From Thermaerobacter sp. PB12/4term (GTDB taxonomy: Bacteria; Bacillota; Sulfobacillia; Thermaerobacterales; Thermaerobacteraceae): a stretch of DNA of 64,000 nt. The notes beneath the pieces were generated by a model, which ran no database searches, was not told the origin of the DNA, and was given only the letters and a program-made list of their open reading frames with translations. The DNA lies in NCBI RefSeq assembly GCF_003403315.2, contig NZ_CP048407.1:2294001-2358000 (forward strand), given 5' to 3'. A program made the translations under genes and the position numbers. This document shows, piece after piece, positions 35,061 to 44,087 of the stretch (positions are counted from its first letter, which is position 1; every line of letters begins with the position of its first letter).

Positions 35061-36212
35061 TTAGGGCCGGCCGGCGTCTCCTACCGGCGACGGCCGGGGT
35101 GTCCGTAGGGCTTCTGTAATGACCCGCACGTTATGGCGCATCATGCCCAGGTAGGTCTCGGCACCGCTCCCCCGCGGACCCACCGAGTCGGCGTAGAGCC
35201 GGCCGCCGATGGGCACGCCCGCCTGGGCGGCCAGTTCTTCCATCAGCTTGGGGTTGATGGTTGACTCCACAAAGGCCGGCACCCCGTACTGCCGCAGGTG
35301 TCCCATGAGCCGGGCCAAGTCGGCAGCGGCCGGTTCTTCCTCGGTGCTGACCCCCCACACGGTGTCCACCACCCGCAGGCCGTAGCGGCGACCGAAGTAG
35401 CGGTAAGCGTCGTGGGTCGTCACCAGCAGCCGCCGCTCGGGTGGAACCGCTGCCACCTGGCGGGCGATCCAAGCATCCAGCCTCCTCAGCGCCGCCTGGA
35501 GGGCGGCCGCCCGCTGCCGGTAGAACGCGGCCCCCGCCGGATCGGCGGCCGTGAGGGCATCGCGGATCGCATCAACATAGCCCATGACCAGCACCGGGTC
35601 CATCCACAGGTGAGGGTCGACCTTGGTGGGATCGCCCGGCCAGGGCAGAGCCACTCCGGCGGGCAGACCTTCCGCCACCCGGACGACCAGGGGACCGGCC
35701 TGCCCCCGACGGGGCTCGCCCGCACGCCACAGCGCGGACCCGCCGGGCGCGCCCTTGGCCTGGGGCGTCGCGGCAGCGGCCCGGGGCGGGGGTTGGGGCG
35801 ACCCGATCGGCGGAGACACCGTGGGGATGGCAGCGGGTGTTGGCGATCCGGACGGCGTGACCGGCTCCGGCAGCCCCTGTAATAACCGCTCTGCCCAGAG
35901 GTCGATGCCGTAGCCGTTCAGCAGCACCACCTGGGCCCGGGCGAGCGCCAGGGCATCCCGCGGCACCGGCTCATAGCTGTGGGGATCCTGGCCTGGGGCC
36001 AGCAGGCTATGCACCCGCACCCGCGGCCCACCGATCTGGGCCGCCAGGTCGGCCAAGATGGTGGTGCTGGCCGCCACCAGGGGGCGGGGGTCACCGGGAC
36101 CCATCACCTGGTCCCACCAGACTCGCCCGGCGGCCAGCACCGAGCCAAAACCGAGGAGAAGCACCAGGGCCATCACCAGGACGGCCGTCGGCAGGGGGCG
36201 GGGCCGCCTCAT
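35061..36212 (-). CDS. Metal ABC transporter substrate-binding protein (TroA/MntC/ZnuA family)
   Basis: 383 residues with an N-terminal signal/anchor (8-28). The four metal ligands of the family are visible: H78 (GQDPHSYEP), H201 (VDPHLWMDP), E316 (FVESTINP) and D342 (YADSVGP). A His-His-Glu-Asp set is typical of manganese (or zinc) receptors. A Pro/Ala/Ser-rich insert (118-175) lies between the first two ligands, where zinc receptors carry a His-rich loop; here it holds no histidines. The ATG overlaps the permease stop in an ATGA, and it is third in the operon. Confidence 0.88.
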   Translation of the reverse strand: MRRPRPLPTAVLVMALVLLLGFGSVLAAGRVWWDQVMGPGDPRPLVAASTTILADLAAQIGGPRVRVHSLLAPGQDPHSYEPVPRDALALARAQVVLLNGYGIDLWAERLLQGLPEPVTPSGSPTPAAIPTVSPPIGSPQPPPRAAAATPQAKGAPGGSALWRAGEPRRGQAGPLVVRVAEGLPAGVALPWPGDPTKVDPHLWMDPVLVMGYVDAIRDALTAADPAGAAFYRQRAAALQAALRRLDAWIARQVAAVPPERRLLVTTHDAYRYFGRRYGLRVVDTVWGVSTEEEPAAADLARLMGHLRQYGVPAFVESTINPKLMEELAAQAGVPIGGRLYADSVGPRGSGAETYLGMMRHNVRVITEALRTPRPSPVGDAGRP

Positions 36213-37939
36213 GCCTTCTCACCCTCACCCCGGGTAGACCGCCCTTCGTCGCCCTCCGGCTCCAAGGCGTAAACGCGGAGAGCCGCCGCGGCGGCGTGGT
36301 CCAACCACTGGCGCCTCGGCTCAACCGGGGCGGCGAAGGGATCCGGTCGCTGTTCCGGTGCCTCCCCAGGTACCGTCCTGCGCACCCACAGGCCGCCACC
36401 GGCCCGGCCGAGGACCTCCAGCCGGGTACCCGGCACCAGGCCGGCCCGGCGCAGGCGAGCCAAAAGATCGGGGTCCTCATCGTCCACGCGGGCGATCAAG
36501 GCGCGGTGCCCCGGTGATAACTGGGCCAGCGTCAAGGGGGGCTGCTGGTCGGCGGGGACCTCCCCTGCAGCGGTGGGGATGGGAGCCCCGTGGGGGTCGT
36601 GGGCTGGATGGCCGAGGGCTTCGGCCATCTCTTCGGCCAGGTGGGGCGGGGTGGCGTGCTCCAGCTCATGGGCCACCTGGTGGACGTCCTCCCAGGCCAT
36701 CCCTGCCACGTCGGTCAGGTACCGCTCCCACAGCCGATGGGTGCGGATCAGCCGGCGCGCCTCCCGCACGCCCGCCGCCGTCAGCCGGGCGCCCAACGGC
36801 GGCGCCCCAACCCAGGCCCCCGCCCGGCGGGCACGGGTGGCCTTGGGCGCGGGGTCCCAGGCCGCTAGTCCCCGGGCGACCAGCCGGGCCACGGCCCCTT
36901 GCACCTCCCGCCGGCTGAGGCCGGTCCAGCCCGCCAACACGTCCAGGGGAACGCCCCGCGGGCCCATGGCCGAGGTGCCCTCGAACGCGACCGATGCGGC
37001 TGGCACCGCCTCCTCGCCATCTTCCAAGCCCAGCTCGTGCAGCCCTTTGAGCACGTCTTCCGCGGCCACCACCCGAGCCATGCGCCGCCGCTCCAGCGCC
37101 CGGGCCAACAAGCCCTGCTCGGGGGCCAGGGCCAGGGCCAGCGCGAATCCGGCCATGGCCACCAGCACCATGGCCGGGCCCGACGCCACGTTGAGATAGA
37201 AGGAAAGGTACAGGCCGGTCACCGCCGACACCGCGCCTAGCACCACCGCCAGGCCGATCAGGGCCGGGAAGCGCCGGGTCAGCAGGTAGGCGGTGGCGGG
37301 CGGGGTGACCAGCATGGCCAGGGCCAGCACCACCCCCACAGCCTGCAGCGCCGCCACCAGCGTGGCCGACACCAGCACCATCATCAGGTAGTGAAGGGTG
37401 CGGACGGGCAATCCCGCCACCTCCGCGGTGACGGGATCGAAAGCCCACAGCTGCAGCTCCTTGAAGAGGAGCACCACCAGCCCGGCGGCCACCGCCGCCA
37501 CCGCGGCCATCAGCACCAGGTCCGCGCGGGCTACCCCCAGGACGTTGCCGAACAGGATGTGGAACACGTCCACGCTGCTGCGGGCACGGCTGAGGATGGC
37601 CAGCCCCAGGGCAAAGGCGCCGAGGAAGAGCAGGCCCGTAGCGGCGTCGGACTTGAGGCGGGTGTTGCGCTCAAGAAAGCCGATGCCGGCTGCTGTGAGC
37701 AGGGCGCTGGCCAGGGCACCGGTGAAATAAGGCCAGCCCAGCAGGTAGGCGATGGCCACGCCCGGCAGCACGGAGTGGGAGATGGCATCGCCCAGCAGCG
37801 ACCAGCGCCGCACGAGGAGGAAGCTGCCCGTCACGGCCCCGGCCACGGCCACCAGCACCCCGGCCAGCAGGGCCCGCACCATGAAGGGGTAGCGCAGCGG
37901 TTCCACCAGGATGGCCAGCCAGCCCGGTTCCCCCGTCAT
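36209..37939 (-). CDS. Metal ABC permease fused to a DtxR/MntR-like metalloregulator and FeoA-like domain
   Basis: 576 residues. Residues 1-275 are a complete eight-to-nine-helix ZnuB/MntB permease (SLLGDAISHSVLPG at 47-60 is the family signature). Residues 290-365 form a winged-helix region, 386-445 a DtxR-type dimer/metal domain and 468-525 an SH3/FeoA-like domain. The metal ligands match the DtxR scheme: H401, E405, H420, H424, E427, H428. A DNA-binding metal sensor would thus be tethered to the transporter it regulates, or may sense cytoplasmic metal to gate transport. Coupled by ATGA overlaps on both sides. The fusion is one uninterrupted frame. Confidence 0.87.
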   Translation of the reverse strand: MTGEPGWLAILVEPLRYPFMVRALLAGVLVAVAGAVTGSFLLVRRWSLLGDAISHSVLPGVAIAYLLGWPYFTGALASALLTAAGIGFLERNTRLKSDAATGLLFLGAFALGLAILSRARSSVDVFHILFGNVLGVARADLVLMAAVAAVAAGLVVLLFKELQLWAFDPVTAEVAGLPVRTLHYLMMVLVSATLVAALQAVGVVLALAMLVTPPATAYLLTRRFPALIGLAVVLGAVSAVTGLYLSFYLNVASGPAMVLVAMAGFALALALAPEQGLLARALERRRMARVVAAEDVLKGLHELGLEDGEEAVPAASVAFEGTSAMGPRGVPLDVLAGWTGLSRREVQGAVARLVARGLAAWDPAPKATRARRAGAWVGAPPLGARLTAAGVREARRLIRTHRLWERYLTDVAGMAWEDVHQVAHELEHATPPHLAEEMAEALGHPAHDPHGAPIPTAAGEVPADQQPPLTLAQLSPGHRALIARVDDEDPDLLARLRRAGLVPGTRLEVLGRAGGGLWVRRTVPGEAPEQRPDPFAAPVEPRRQWLDHAAAAALRVYALEPEGDEGRSTRGEGEKA

Positions 37940-38769
37940 GGCCGCACCCCTCCCGAAAGCGGCAGGGCCACGCTGTCGAGATAGGTCAGGCGGCCGCCGT
38001 AGGTCTCCCGCAGCCGCTCGGCCGTCATGACCTCCGCCGGCGGGCCGAAGGCGATGACCCGGCCGTTGATCAGCGCCACGCGGTCGTAGTGATCGATGCC
38101 CGAAAGATCGTGGTCCACCACCAGGATCGTCTTGCCCCCATCTCGCAGCCGGGCGAGAAGCCGCCGCACCACCTCCTGGGTGGCGGCATCCACACCGGCA
38201 TAGGGTTCGTCCAGCAGGATCAGGTCGGCATCCTGGGCCAGAGCCCGGGCGATGAAGACCCGCTGCTGCTGGCCGCCCGAAAGGGCCGCCAGGGGGCGCC
38301 GGGCGTAGGCCGCCATGCCCACCTCCTCTAGTGCTTCTTCGACCCGGCGGTGGTCCTCCGGCGCCGGGCGCCGCAACCAGCCCAGGCGCGGCACCCGCCC
38401 CATCATCACCACGTCGGCCACCGTGGCCGGAAAATCCCAGTCGATCAGCTCCCGCTGGGGCACGTAGGCGATCCGGCGCCGCTGGCGCTCCACCGGCTGA
38501 CCGAAGATCCGCACCGTGCCCGCGGCCGGCCGCACCAGCCCGAGAATCGCCTTGAAGAGGGTCGATTTCCCGGCCCCATTGGGTCCCACGAAGGCCACCA
38601 GTAAGCCCGCTGGTACCGTCAGCCGGACGCCCCGCAGGACGGGCCGGTGGTCATACGCCACGTAGAGATTCCGTAGGTCCACGGCGGCCGCCGCCGCGTT
38701 CTCCTGCCCCGTGGCCATCCCTCCATTTTCCTGTCTCGAGGTCACCGCTACCGTCTCCTCGGGTCCCAT
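37936..38769 (-). CDS. Metal ABC transporter ATP-binding protein (MntA/ZnuC-like)
   Basis: 277 residues. Walker A GPNGAGKST, signature LSGGQQQR, Walker B DLILLDEPYAGVD, switch VVDHDLSG; the segment QRELIDWDFPATVADVVMMGR is characteristic of manganese/zinc importer ATPases. ATG 38769 is taken because GAGGGGG lies about six bases upstream; 38775 is possible. First gene of the ATPase-permease/regulator-receptor operon and 4-base overlapped with the next gene. One reverse GGACGAACC copy (38204) falls on the Walker B LDEP codons, where it may be coincidental. Confidence 0.92.
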   Translation of the reverse strand: MGPEETVAVTSRQENGGMATGQENAAAAAVDLRNLYVAYDHRPVLRGVRLTVPAGLLVAFVGPNGAGKSTLFKAILGLVRPAAGTVRIFGQPVERQRRRIAYVPQRELIDWDFPATVADVVMMGRVPRLGWLRRPAPEDHRRVEEALEEVGMAAYARRPLAALSGGQQQRVFIARALAQDADLILLDEPYAGVDAATQEVVRRLLARLRDGGKTILVVDHDLSGIDHYDRVALINGRVIAFGPPAEVMTAERLRETYGGRLTYLDSVALPLSGGVRP

Positions 38770-38909
38770 CCCCATCCCCCTCGGTGGGCTCGCCCGCCCT
38801 TCCAACCCCCGCGTCCGGGCGGACCCGGTACGGCCGTTGACCGGGGTTCAGGACGAAGGGGGGCGGGTTTGCCGGCACCAGGCTAGCGTGTTTTCCCTCC
38901 AACAACAGT

Positions 38910-38925
38910 TTTGTATTAATGCAAA
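38910..38925 (-). promoter_or_regulatory. Candidate DtxR/MntR-type operator upstream of the metal transporter operon
   Basis: TTTGTATTAATGCAAA is a 16-bp near-perfect palindrome in a short A+T-rich island about 140 bases before the ATPase start. It resembles manganese-regulator boxes of Bacillota (TTTGC-TTAA-GCAAA style). Read on the minus strand it overlaps TTGCAC and TACAAA, 16 bases apart, a plausible promoter. The likely binder would be a DtxR-like protein, possibly the domain fused to the permease. Confidence 0.55.
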
Positions 38926-39134
38926 TTCGGGGTGCAAGACCCGCTTCCAGCGTAAGCCCCTGCGTCGCCTACCCCGCCCGAGCCGCCCCATCGGGGCGCA
39001 GGCGCCGGCCTTGTGGTTTATAACACCCCAGGCGTCAGGCTCGCTGCTCGTCGGCGGACCGGGGGGCGGTTGAGCGACCGACGGTGGCAGCCGTGGCAGC
39101 CTCAGGCCTCCGCGGCCGCTGGCTCTGGCAGGCC

Positions 39135-39707
39135 TCAGTCCGGCTGCCGAAGGCCCCCCAGGCCCGTCGGCACCCGCCCGTTGCGGCCGGGTTCTGACAG
39201 CCCGGGACGGACGGTAACCCGGCCCGGCGGCGCAGGAGCGCCGTCCTCCGGTGGGCGGGCGTTGGGCCGCGGCACCTCGATGACGGCAATCTCCATCCAG
39301 CGGCCGTCCATCCAAGTATTGGCGTAGATGAGATCGGGTTGGCCGTCGGCGTCAAGCCGCGGATACAGGTGAAAGCGCAACCCCGCCACATCCGCCGCGT
39401 TGTAAAAGCCGGAGTAGTAGAGGATGTCCAGCACCTGCTCAGCCAGGGCTAGGGCTTCGCGCCGGTCCGGGCAGATGACGGTACCGTCTTCGCGCAGGGT
39501 GGTCTCCATGAACACCTGGGCCAGGTCGCTCAGGACCTTAGCATCGTACGGATGGTCGCGCCGCGGTCGGGAATAGCCCTGGCGGGGCAGCCGACGACCC
39601 TCCTCTGGGGACTCTCCGGGCCCCGTCGGCTGGGGCGATTCGCCCTCCTCGGCGTGGAGGTGGTCATGGGACGGCCCGGCATCATCGGGCCGGTCGTCTC
39701 GGTCCAT
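39135..39707 (-). CDS. Unknown protein with disordered ends
   Basis: 190 residues. The middle (about 50-150) has the look of a folded domain: YDAKVLSDLAQVFMETTLRE, DRREALALAEQVLDILYYSG, FHLYPRLDADGQPDLIYANT and WMEIAVIEVP. Both ends are Pro/Gly/Asp/Glu-rich. No family recognised. ATG 39707 has AGGCG upstream. It lies alone between the metal importer and the Mur-like ligase. Confidence 0.6.
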   Translation of the reverse strand: MDRDDRPDDAGPSHDHLHAEEGESPQPTGPGESPEEGRRLPRQGYSRPRRDHPYDAKVLSDLAQVFMETTLREDGTVICPDRREALALAEQVLDILYYSGFYNAADVAGLRFHLYPRLDADGQPDLIYANTWMDGRWMEIAVIEVPRPNARPPEDGAPAPPGRVTVRPGLSEPGRNGRVPTGLGGLRQPD

Positions 39708-39847
39708 GGGGTTCGCCTCGCTCCCCGGTGGCTCGCGGTGGCTCGCCGCCTGCTGACGGCGGACGATCCTTGGCCTCGGCGCGGCCGGCAACGCCCAGCA
39801 CCGGGCTGTGCCGTCCGGCTAGCGATTTATCATAACACAGCGCCCGG

Positions 39848-41821
39848 TCAGAGACCGCCCCCTGGCGGGGAAAGACCACCCGGCTCGCCGGCCGCGGTGC
39901 CCGATCGCGTAGGGGACGGCAAGGACGGGGAGATGGGGACGTCGGCTCCGCACTCCGGACGGGTTTCCAGTCGGTGGGCAGCAAGGGGCTCCGGTGTCAA
40001 CACGGGACGAACGGGGTCGAAGGACCTGATCCCAAGGGCGCCCGCTGAGCCCGCCACCGCCCCAGCGGCGGTCAGGGGGGCGGGGAGGCGGTCGCTTCGG
40101 GCATGATTTGCCGCGGGATGGGTGACGACCGGCGCCCCGGCCCTGGCCGCGGAGCCAAGTCCGTCCTGGCTGGAACCGGAGGGTTGGGCTGGACCCGCCC
40201 AGGAAACTCGACGGGTTTCCTTGAGAATCTGTTTCAGGTAGAAGGCGCCCGCGTCCATCCCCTGGGCTCCGAGAAGCAAAAGCAGATCCCCTTCACCCAG
40301 CCGGGACACGGCCGCCGCCACCGCATCCCCCAGCCGGGCAAAGGTGGAGACCTGGGGCCGCTCGAGACCGCCCGCCTTAAGTCCGGCCAGGCATGCTTCC
40401 CATTCGGCCGGCCGCACCATGTCCCGGGCCGACGTGTCTCCAGCGCTGGCCGTGACGACAACCGTGGCTTTAAACCGCCGGGCCTCGCAGGCCAGCTGCA
40501 ACCCGTTGGCGTAGTTGATCGCCTCACCCCGACCGCCCCGGACCGCGTAGACCACGGCCATTCGGCGGTGGGGGATCTGGGCCGCAACGGCAAAACAGGC
40601 GGCCAGGCTATCCGGTCGGCCGACCGTATCGTCGATCACGGTGAAGGGTTGACGCATCAAGACTTGGGTACGGCGTCGCGGTGCAGCGAAAGAGGACAAG
40701 GCGCGCGCCACCAGGGCGAGGCCTAGGCCAAGCCACAGGGCCGCTCCCACCGCCGCCACGGCGTTCAAGGCGTGGTGGGGGCCCAGCATCTGCGTCTTCA
40801 ACCACACCTCGAGATCCGACGCCACGCTATGCCCATCGGCAGCGTGGAGCCAACCAGCCGGCCAAGGAACCAGGCCAGTCAGAACCTGCCCTAGGCGCCC
40901 GGTGGGCCCCGGCGGCCAAGCCGACGGCAGCCGCAGGCGCAGCCGGTTCGTCCAGAGGGCGGACGGCCCTTGGCTAGGGAACGGGGAATCGGCCGCAGCG
41001 ACTCTTTCCTCCATAAGGCGTAGGGCGCTCTCGGGCCCGCGCCCAAACAGGACCACCGGCGCCTGGGCATAAGGACCGAGGCGCAAGGCGGCCTCCCCCT
41101 CGTGCATCAGCATCCCGCCGTCGGGCGGGACCATGGCGACGAACCGCCCCTTGGCCGCGGCGTAGTGCTCGTAGGTGGGGTGGTATTCCAGGTGCTCCAG
41201 GGGGGCCAGATTGGTCACCACGCCCAGATCGAAGGCCACGTCGTCGACCCGTCGCTGGTCGACGCCCTGGGATGAGACCTCCATCACCGCCACCCGACAG
41301 CCGGCGTCGACCATGGCCCGCAGGTAGCGGTGCAGGTCGAGGGGGTCGGGAGTGGTCAGGTTGCCGGGGCCACGGTGGCCGCCGGCGCGCACCTCCAGCG
41401 ACCCGATAAGGCCCGTCGGGATCCCCGCGGCGCTCAAAAGGTGGTAGAGCAGCAGGGTGGTGGTCGTCTTGCCGGTGGTCCCGGTGACGCCCACCACCAC
41501 CAGCTGGCGGGACGGGTGGCCGTAGCGATTGGCCGCCAGGCGAGAGAGGGCCGAGCGGGCACAGGGCACCTCAAGCCAGCTGACACCGGGAGGCAGCGTC
41601 TGGGCCGGGGGCTGTTGGGCCATCACCACCCGCGCGCCGCGGCGCAGTGCCTCTCCGGCGAAGGCGGCGCCGTCATGGCGGCGGCCGGGGATGGCGACGA
41701 ACAGGTCGCCGGGTTCCACCCGAGCGGAGTGGGAGCGGATCTCACCGACCCGTGGGGGAAGGGGATCACCCGTCAGATGAAAACGCAGCCCTGCCAGCAG
41801 TTGGCCAACGTCCAGCGCCAT
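39848..41821 (-). CDS. Mur ligase family protein, MurE-like
   Basis: 657 residues against about 490 for MurE. N-terminal substrate domain with EIRSHSARVEPGDLFVAIPG, ATP site VTGTTGKTTTT (112-122), LTTPDPLDLHRYL and MEVSSQGVDQRRVDDVAFD, the MurE-type central pattern. The DNPR motif that reads diaminopimelate in MurE is not visible, and the C-terminal 110 residues are a Pro/Ala/Ser-rich tail. It probably joins an amino acid to a nucleotide sugar or a cyanophycin-like acceptor; calling it the cell-wall MurE itself is unsafe, since no mur or mra genes adjoin. Start ATG 41821 agrees with the domain onset. Confidence 0.75.
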   Translation of the reverse strand: MALDVGQLLAGLRFHLTGDPLPPRVGEIRSHSARVEPGDLFVAIPGRRHDGAAFAGEALRRGARVVMAQQPPAQTLPPGVSWLEVPCARSALSRLAANRYGHPSRQLVVVGVTGTTGKTTTTLLLYHLLSAAGIPTGLIGSLEVRAGGHRGPGNLTTPDPLDLHRYLRAMVDAGCRVAVMEVSSQGVDQRRVDDVAFDLGVVTNLAPLEHLEYHPTYEHYAAAKGRFVAMVPPDGGMLMHEGEAALRLGPYAQAPVVLFGRGPESALRLMEERVAAADSPFPSQGPSALWTNRLRLRLPSAWPPGPTGRLGQVLTGLVPWPAGWLHAADGHSVASDLEVWLKTQMLGPHHALNAVAAVGAALWLGLGLALVARALSSFAAPRRRTQVLMRQPFTVIDDTVGRPDSLAACFAVAAQIPHRRMAVVYAVRGGRGEAINYANGLQLACEARRFKATVVVTASAGDTSARDMVRPAEWEACLAGLKAGGLERPQVSTFARLGDAVAAAVSRLGEGDLLLLLGAQGMDAGAFYLKQILKETRRVSWAGPAQPSGSSQDGLGSAARAGAPVVTHPAANHARSDRLPAPLTAAGAVAGSAGALGIRSFDPVRPVLTPEPLAAHRLETRPECGADVPISPSLPSPTRSGTAAGEPGGLSPPGGGL

Positions 41822-42023
41822 GGTCCTTGTTCGCCCCCCCGTTTGGGGTTCCCCGATAGGCGTATGTCGCATGCCCCGGGCAGGTGTCACGGAGGGCGCA
41901 ACGGAGTAAGGGAAAAGCTGGGCAACGGGGTCCCCGACAAGCGGGGGACCCGACAAACGGGGTCCCGGACCGGGGGGTGGGTGGCGCTGGAAACTGAAAA
42001 CAGGGGCCTTGACCGGCAAGGGC

Positions 42024-43295
42024 TTAAAAGCCCGCCAGCCAGCTGATCAGGGCGGGGGCCAGCAGGGTGAGGATGAGCCCGTGGACGAAGGCCAGGGCCG
42101 TGGTGCCCGCATCCCGCGCCGCCGCGGCGATGATGGGCAGGGTGGTGTCCATGGTGGTGGCGCCGCCCGGCAGGACGGCGAGCCAGCTCCGCCGGCCTGC
42201 CAGGCGCGCCAGAAAGGGCACCGCCACCACCGTCAAAAGCTCCCGCAGCACGTTGGCCAGGAAGGCTAAGGCGCCGGCGGCCGGTCCCCACAGCTGGGCC
42301 ACCAGTACCCCTGCCATGCTGTACCAGCCAAAGGCGGCCGCCACGGCCAGGGCCAGGGCGGGCGGCTCGCCGGTCAGCCGGCCCGCCAGCCAGCCCCCGG
42401 CCAGGCTGCCCATCCCGCCCAGGAGGGGCAGCAGGAGGGCCTTCCCCCGAACGGCCCGGAGGCTCTCCCGGGTGGCCGGCCACTGGCGTCCGAACTCGCA
42501 GCCGTAGAGCACCATGAGCAGGATCAGGGCGTATCCGGAACCGGCCGTCGCCAGCCGCCCGGCGGTGGCCACCAGCTGGGGCGACGCGGCCGCCCCGGCG
42601 GCCATCGCCGCCGTTTCTCCGGCCATGGCCGCCTTCCCACCGGCCATCGCTGCCGTCCCCTCGGCCATCGCCGCCCCGGCACCGCCGTCCACCAGGCCGC
42701 CCGCCCAGTGGACGAACCCGCCCCCCGCCAGCCACCCGCCCACGACCGCCAGGACGGCTGCCGCGCTGAGGCGCAGGGCTTCGCCGGGTCGGCCAGGGTC
42801 CGCGGCGGCCGCGGCCTGCCCCGCGGCGCCGGGATCGCGACGGATCGGGTCCTGCCGAGCGGTCTTTCCCTCGGGGGCGAGACTCCCCTGGGCGGCGCGA
42901 TCCGGAGGGATCAGGTGCGGGCCCGCCGCCTTCCCAGAGCGCTCGAAGGGACGGGGCCGGGTTCGACTGCGCACCTCACCGGGCTCGGCGCCGGCCCGGC
43001 CGGACCGGCGCGAGGCGGTGCGGGCGCGGAAGGCGGCCCCCAGCGCCCAACCGAGCAGTCCCGCCAGCAGGGCCCCTCCTGCCGTGGCCACGGCAAAGGT
43101 CGCAGCCCGGCCGCCCAGCCGGGCCAGCCCGGACCCCACCTGCGGGTCAAGGCCAAGCCGCAGGCCCATGAGGAAAAGCAGCATCCGCAGGGTCCAGCGC
43201 GATGCCGCATTCCACCAGGCCGCCGGAATCCGGTTGCCGAGGCCGCTCAACCCCGCCGCCATGCCGGCAGCCAGGGCCACCAGCACCGCGGTCAC
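42024..43295 (-). CDS. LysO-like lysine exporter family protein
   Basis: 423 residues. The C-terminal half carries the LysO signature [13 protein letters not shown] (about 385-397), preceded by [11 protein letters not shown], and the N-terminal half has three hydrophobic segments like the first LysO domain. Between them lies a long Arg/Pro/Ala-rich and then AMA-repeat section (about 95-245, with [20 protein letters not shown] periodicity of eight), not present in ordinary LysO proteins (about 300 residues). LysO exports lysine and its toxic analogue. The GTG at 43295 forms a GTGA overlap with the preceding small gene. Confidence 0.8.
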   Translation of the reverse strand: MTAVLVALAAGMAAGLSGLGNRIPAAWWNAASRWTLRMLLFLMGLRLGLDPQVGSGLARLGGRAATFAVATAGGALLAGLLGWALGAAFRARTASRRSGRAGAEPGEVRSRTRPRPFERSGKAAGPHLIPPDRAAQGSLAPEGKTARQDPIRRDPGAAGQAAAAADPGRPGEALRLSAAAVLAVVGGWLAGGGFVHWAGGLVDGGAGAAMAEGTAAMAGGKAAMAGETAAMAAGAAASPQLVATAGRLATAGSGYALILLMVLYGCEFGRQWPATRESLRAVRGKALLLPLLGGMGSLAGGWLAGRLTGEPPALALAVAAAFGWYSMAGVLVAQLWGPAAGALAFLANVLRELLTVVAVPFLARLAGRRSWLAVLPGGATTMDTTLPIIAAAARDAGTTALAFVHGLILTLLAPALISWLAGF

Positions 43296-43633
43296 GGGCG
43301 ACCTCGCTCCTTGCCTAGGCTCCCGCGGGCGGGCTCCTTTTCGCTTGCCCCGGGCCAGCGCGTTCCACCCGAAGAACCCCTGCTCGCGGCGCCCGCGTGG
43401 CGGCTGGCGGGACCGGCCCTTTCGCCGGTGGCACGGGTACGCCTGCCGCTCTCAAGCACGCCCATGAGCCGCGCAAACCCCAGGGCGCCCAGCAGGATGA
43501 CGCCGGCGAGGGACACCGTCATCCCCAGCAGCCCGGCCACCGATCCGCCCGTGCGGCGCTGCCACAGGGCGGCGATCACCACAAACAGCCCCAGGGCCAT
43601 CGCCCGGACCACCGGCTTCAATCGCTCGCGCAA
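43292..43633 (-). CDS. Small two-helix membrane protein coupled to the LysO-like gene
   Basis: 113 residues from TTG 43633, supported by GGGGG seven bases upstream. Two hydrophobic helices (about 9-26 and 34-55) are followed by a 55-residue basic, Gly/Ala/Arg-rich tail. Four-base GTGA overlap with the LysO-like gene means joint translation. In many bacteria LysO is encoded as two short pieces, so this could be a helper subunit, but no sequence similarity supports that. Unrecognised family. Confidence 0.62.
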   Translation of the reverse strand: MRERLKPVVRAMALGLFVVIAALWQRRTGGSVAGLLGMTVSLAGVILLGALGFARLMGVLESGRRTRATGERAGPASRHAGAASRGSSGGTRWPGASEKEPARGSLGKERGRP

Positions 43634-43841
43634 GCTGGTTCCCCCGTTTCTCCCTGCTTTCGTGTCCACGCCCGGCACCGCCGCTAAGCGGGACCGCCCT
43701 TGGCCCGGGCCGGCCGCGGACCGAGGTCCCTTCCCCGACACCCTCTGGCGCCGGATCTCTGGCGCCGGATCTTCCGCGGGAGGGCTGGCGGGCACCCCGT
43801 TGACCTGCTCAGGCGCGGGCCGGATACTGGAGATGATGGTA

Positions 43842-43938
43842 GCACCGTGGGGGTGCTGGCGCCACGCCGGCTGAGACGAGCCAACCGGCTCGAACCCCTC
43901 GAACCTGACGTGGGTAATGCCACCGGAGGGAACGGTGC
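43842..43938 (+). ncRNA. TPP riboswitch (THI element)
   Basis: Conserved blocks are in order: P1 GCACCGT (43842-43848) pairing with ACGGTGC (43932-43938), CTGAGA at 43871-43876, CTCGAACCTGA at 43898-43908 and GGTAATGCC at 43913-43921, then GGAGGGA. It precedes thiD and, with the terminator below, should switch off the thiamine salvage operon when TPP is plentiful. Confidence 0.95.
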
Positions 43939-43980
43939 GGTCCCGCTCCAACGAAGCTTCTGGATCGCTTCCTGGCGCCT

Positions 43981-44008
43981 GGGCCGCGTTCGTCCCGCGG
44001 CCCCTTTT
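43981..44008 (+). terminator. Intrinsic terminator of the TPP riboswitch
   Basis: GGGCCGCG (43981-43988) pairs with CGCGGCCC (43996-44003) around the loop TTCGTCC, followed by CTTTTC. Its place between aptamer and thiD marks it as the expression platform. The loop and first stem base spell a one-mismatch version of the GGACGAACC family on the minus strand. Confidence 0.85.
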
Positions 44009-44087
44009 CGTTGCCGGCCGCACCCTGCCCTGCCGCGGCACCCGCCCGCGCCAGCCCGCACCACCCGTGGGAAGGGAGCGATCCACC

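Noticed and set aside
38204-38212. GGACGAACC copy at the ABC Walker B codons as functional signal
   Set aside because: LDEP is required by the protein, so this copy and possibly 44537 can arise from coding constraint; kept in the count but not as evidence.
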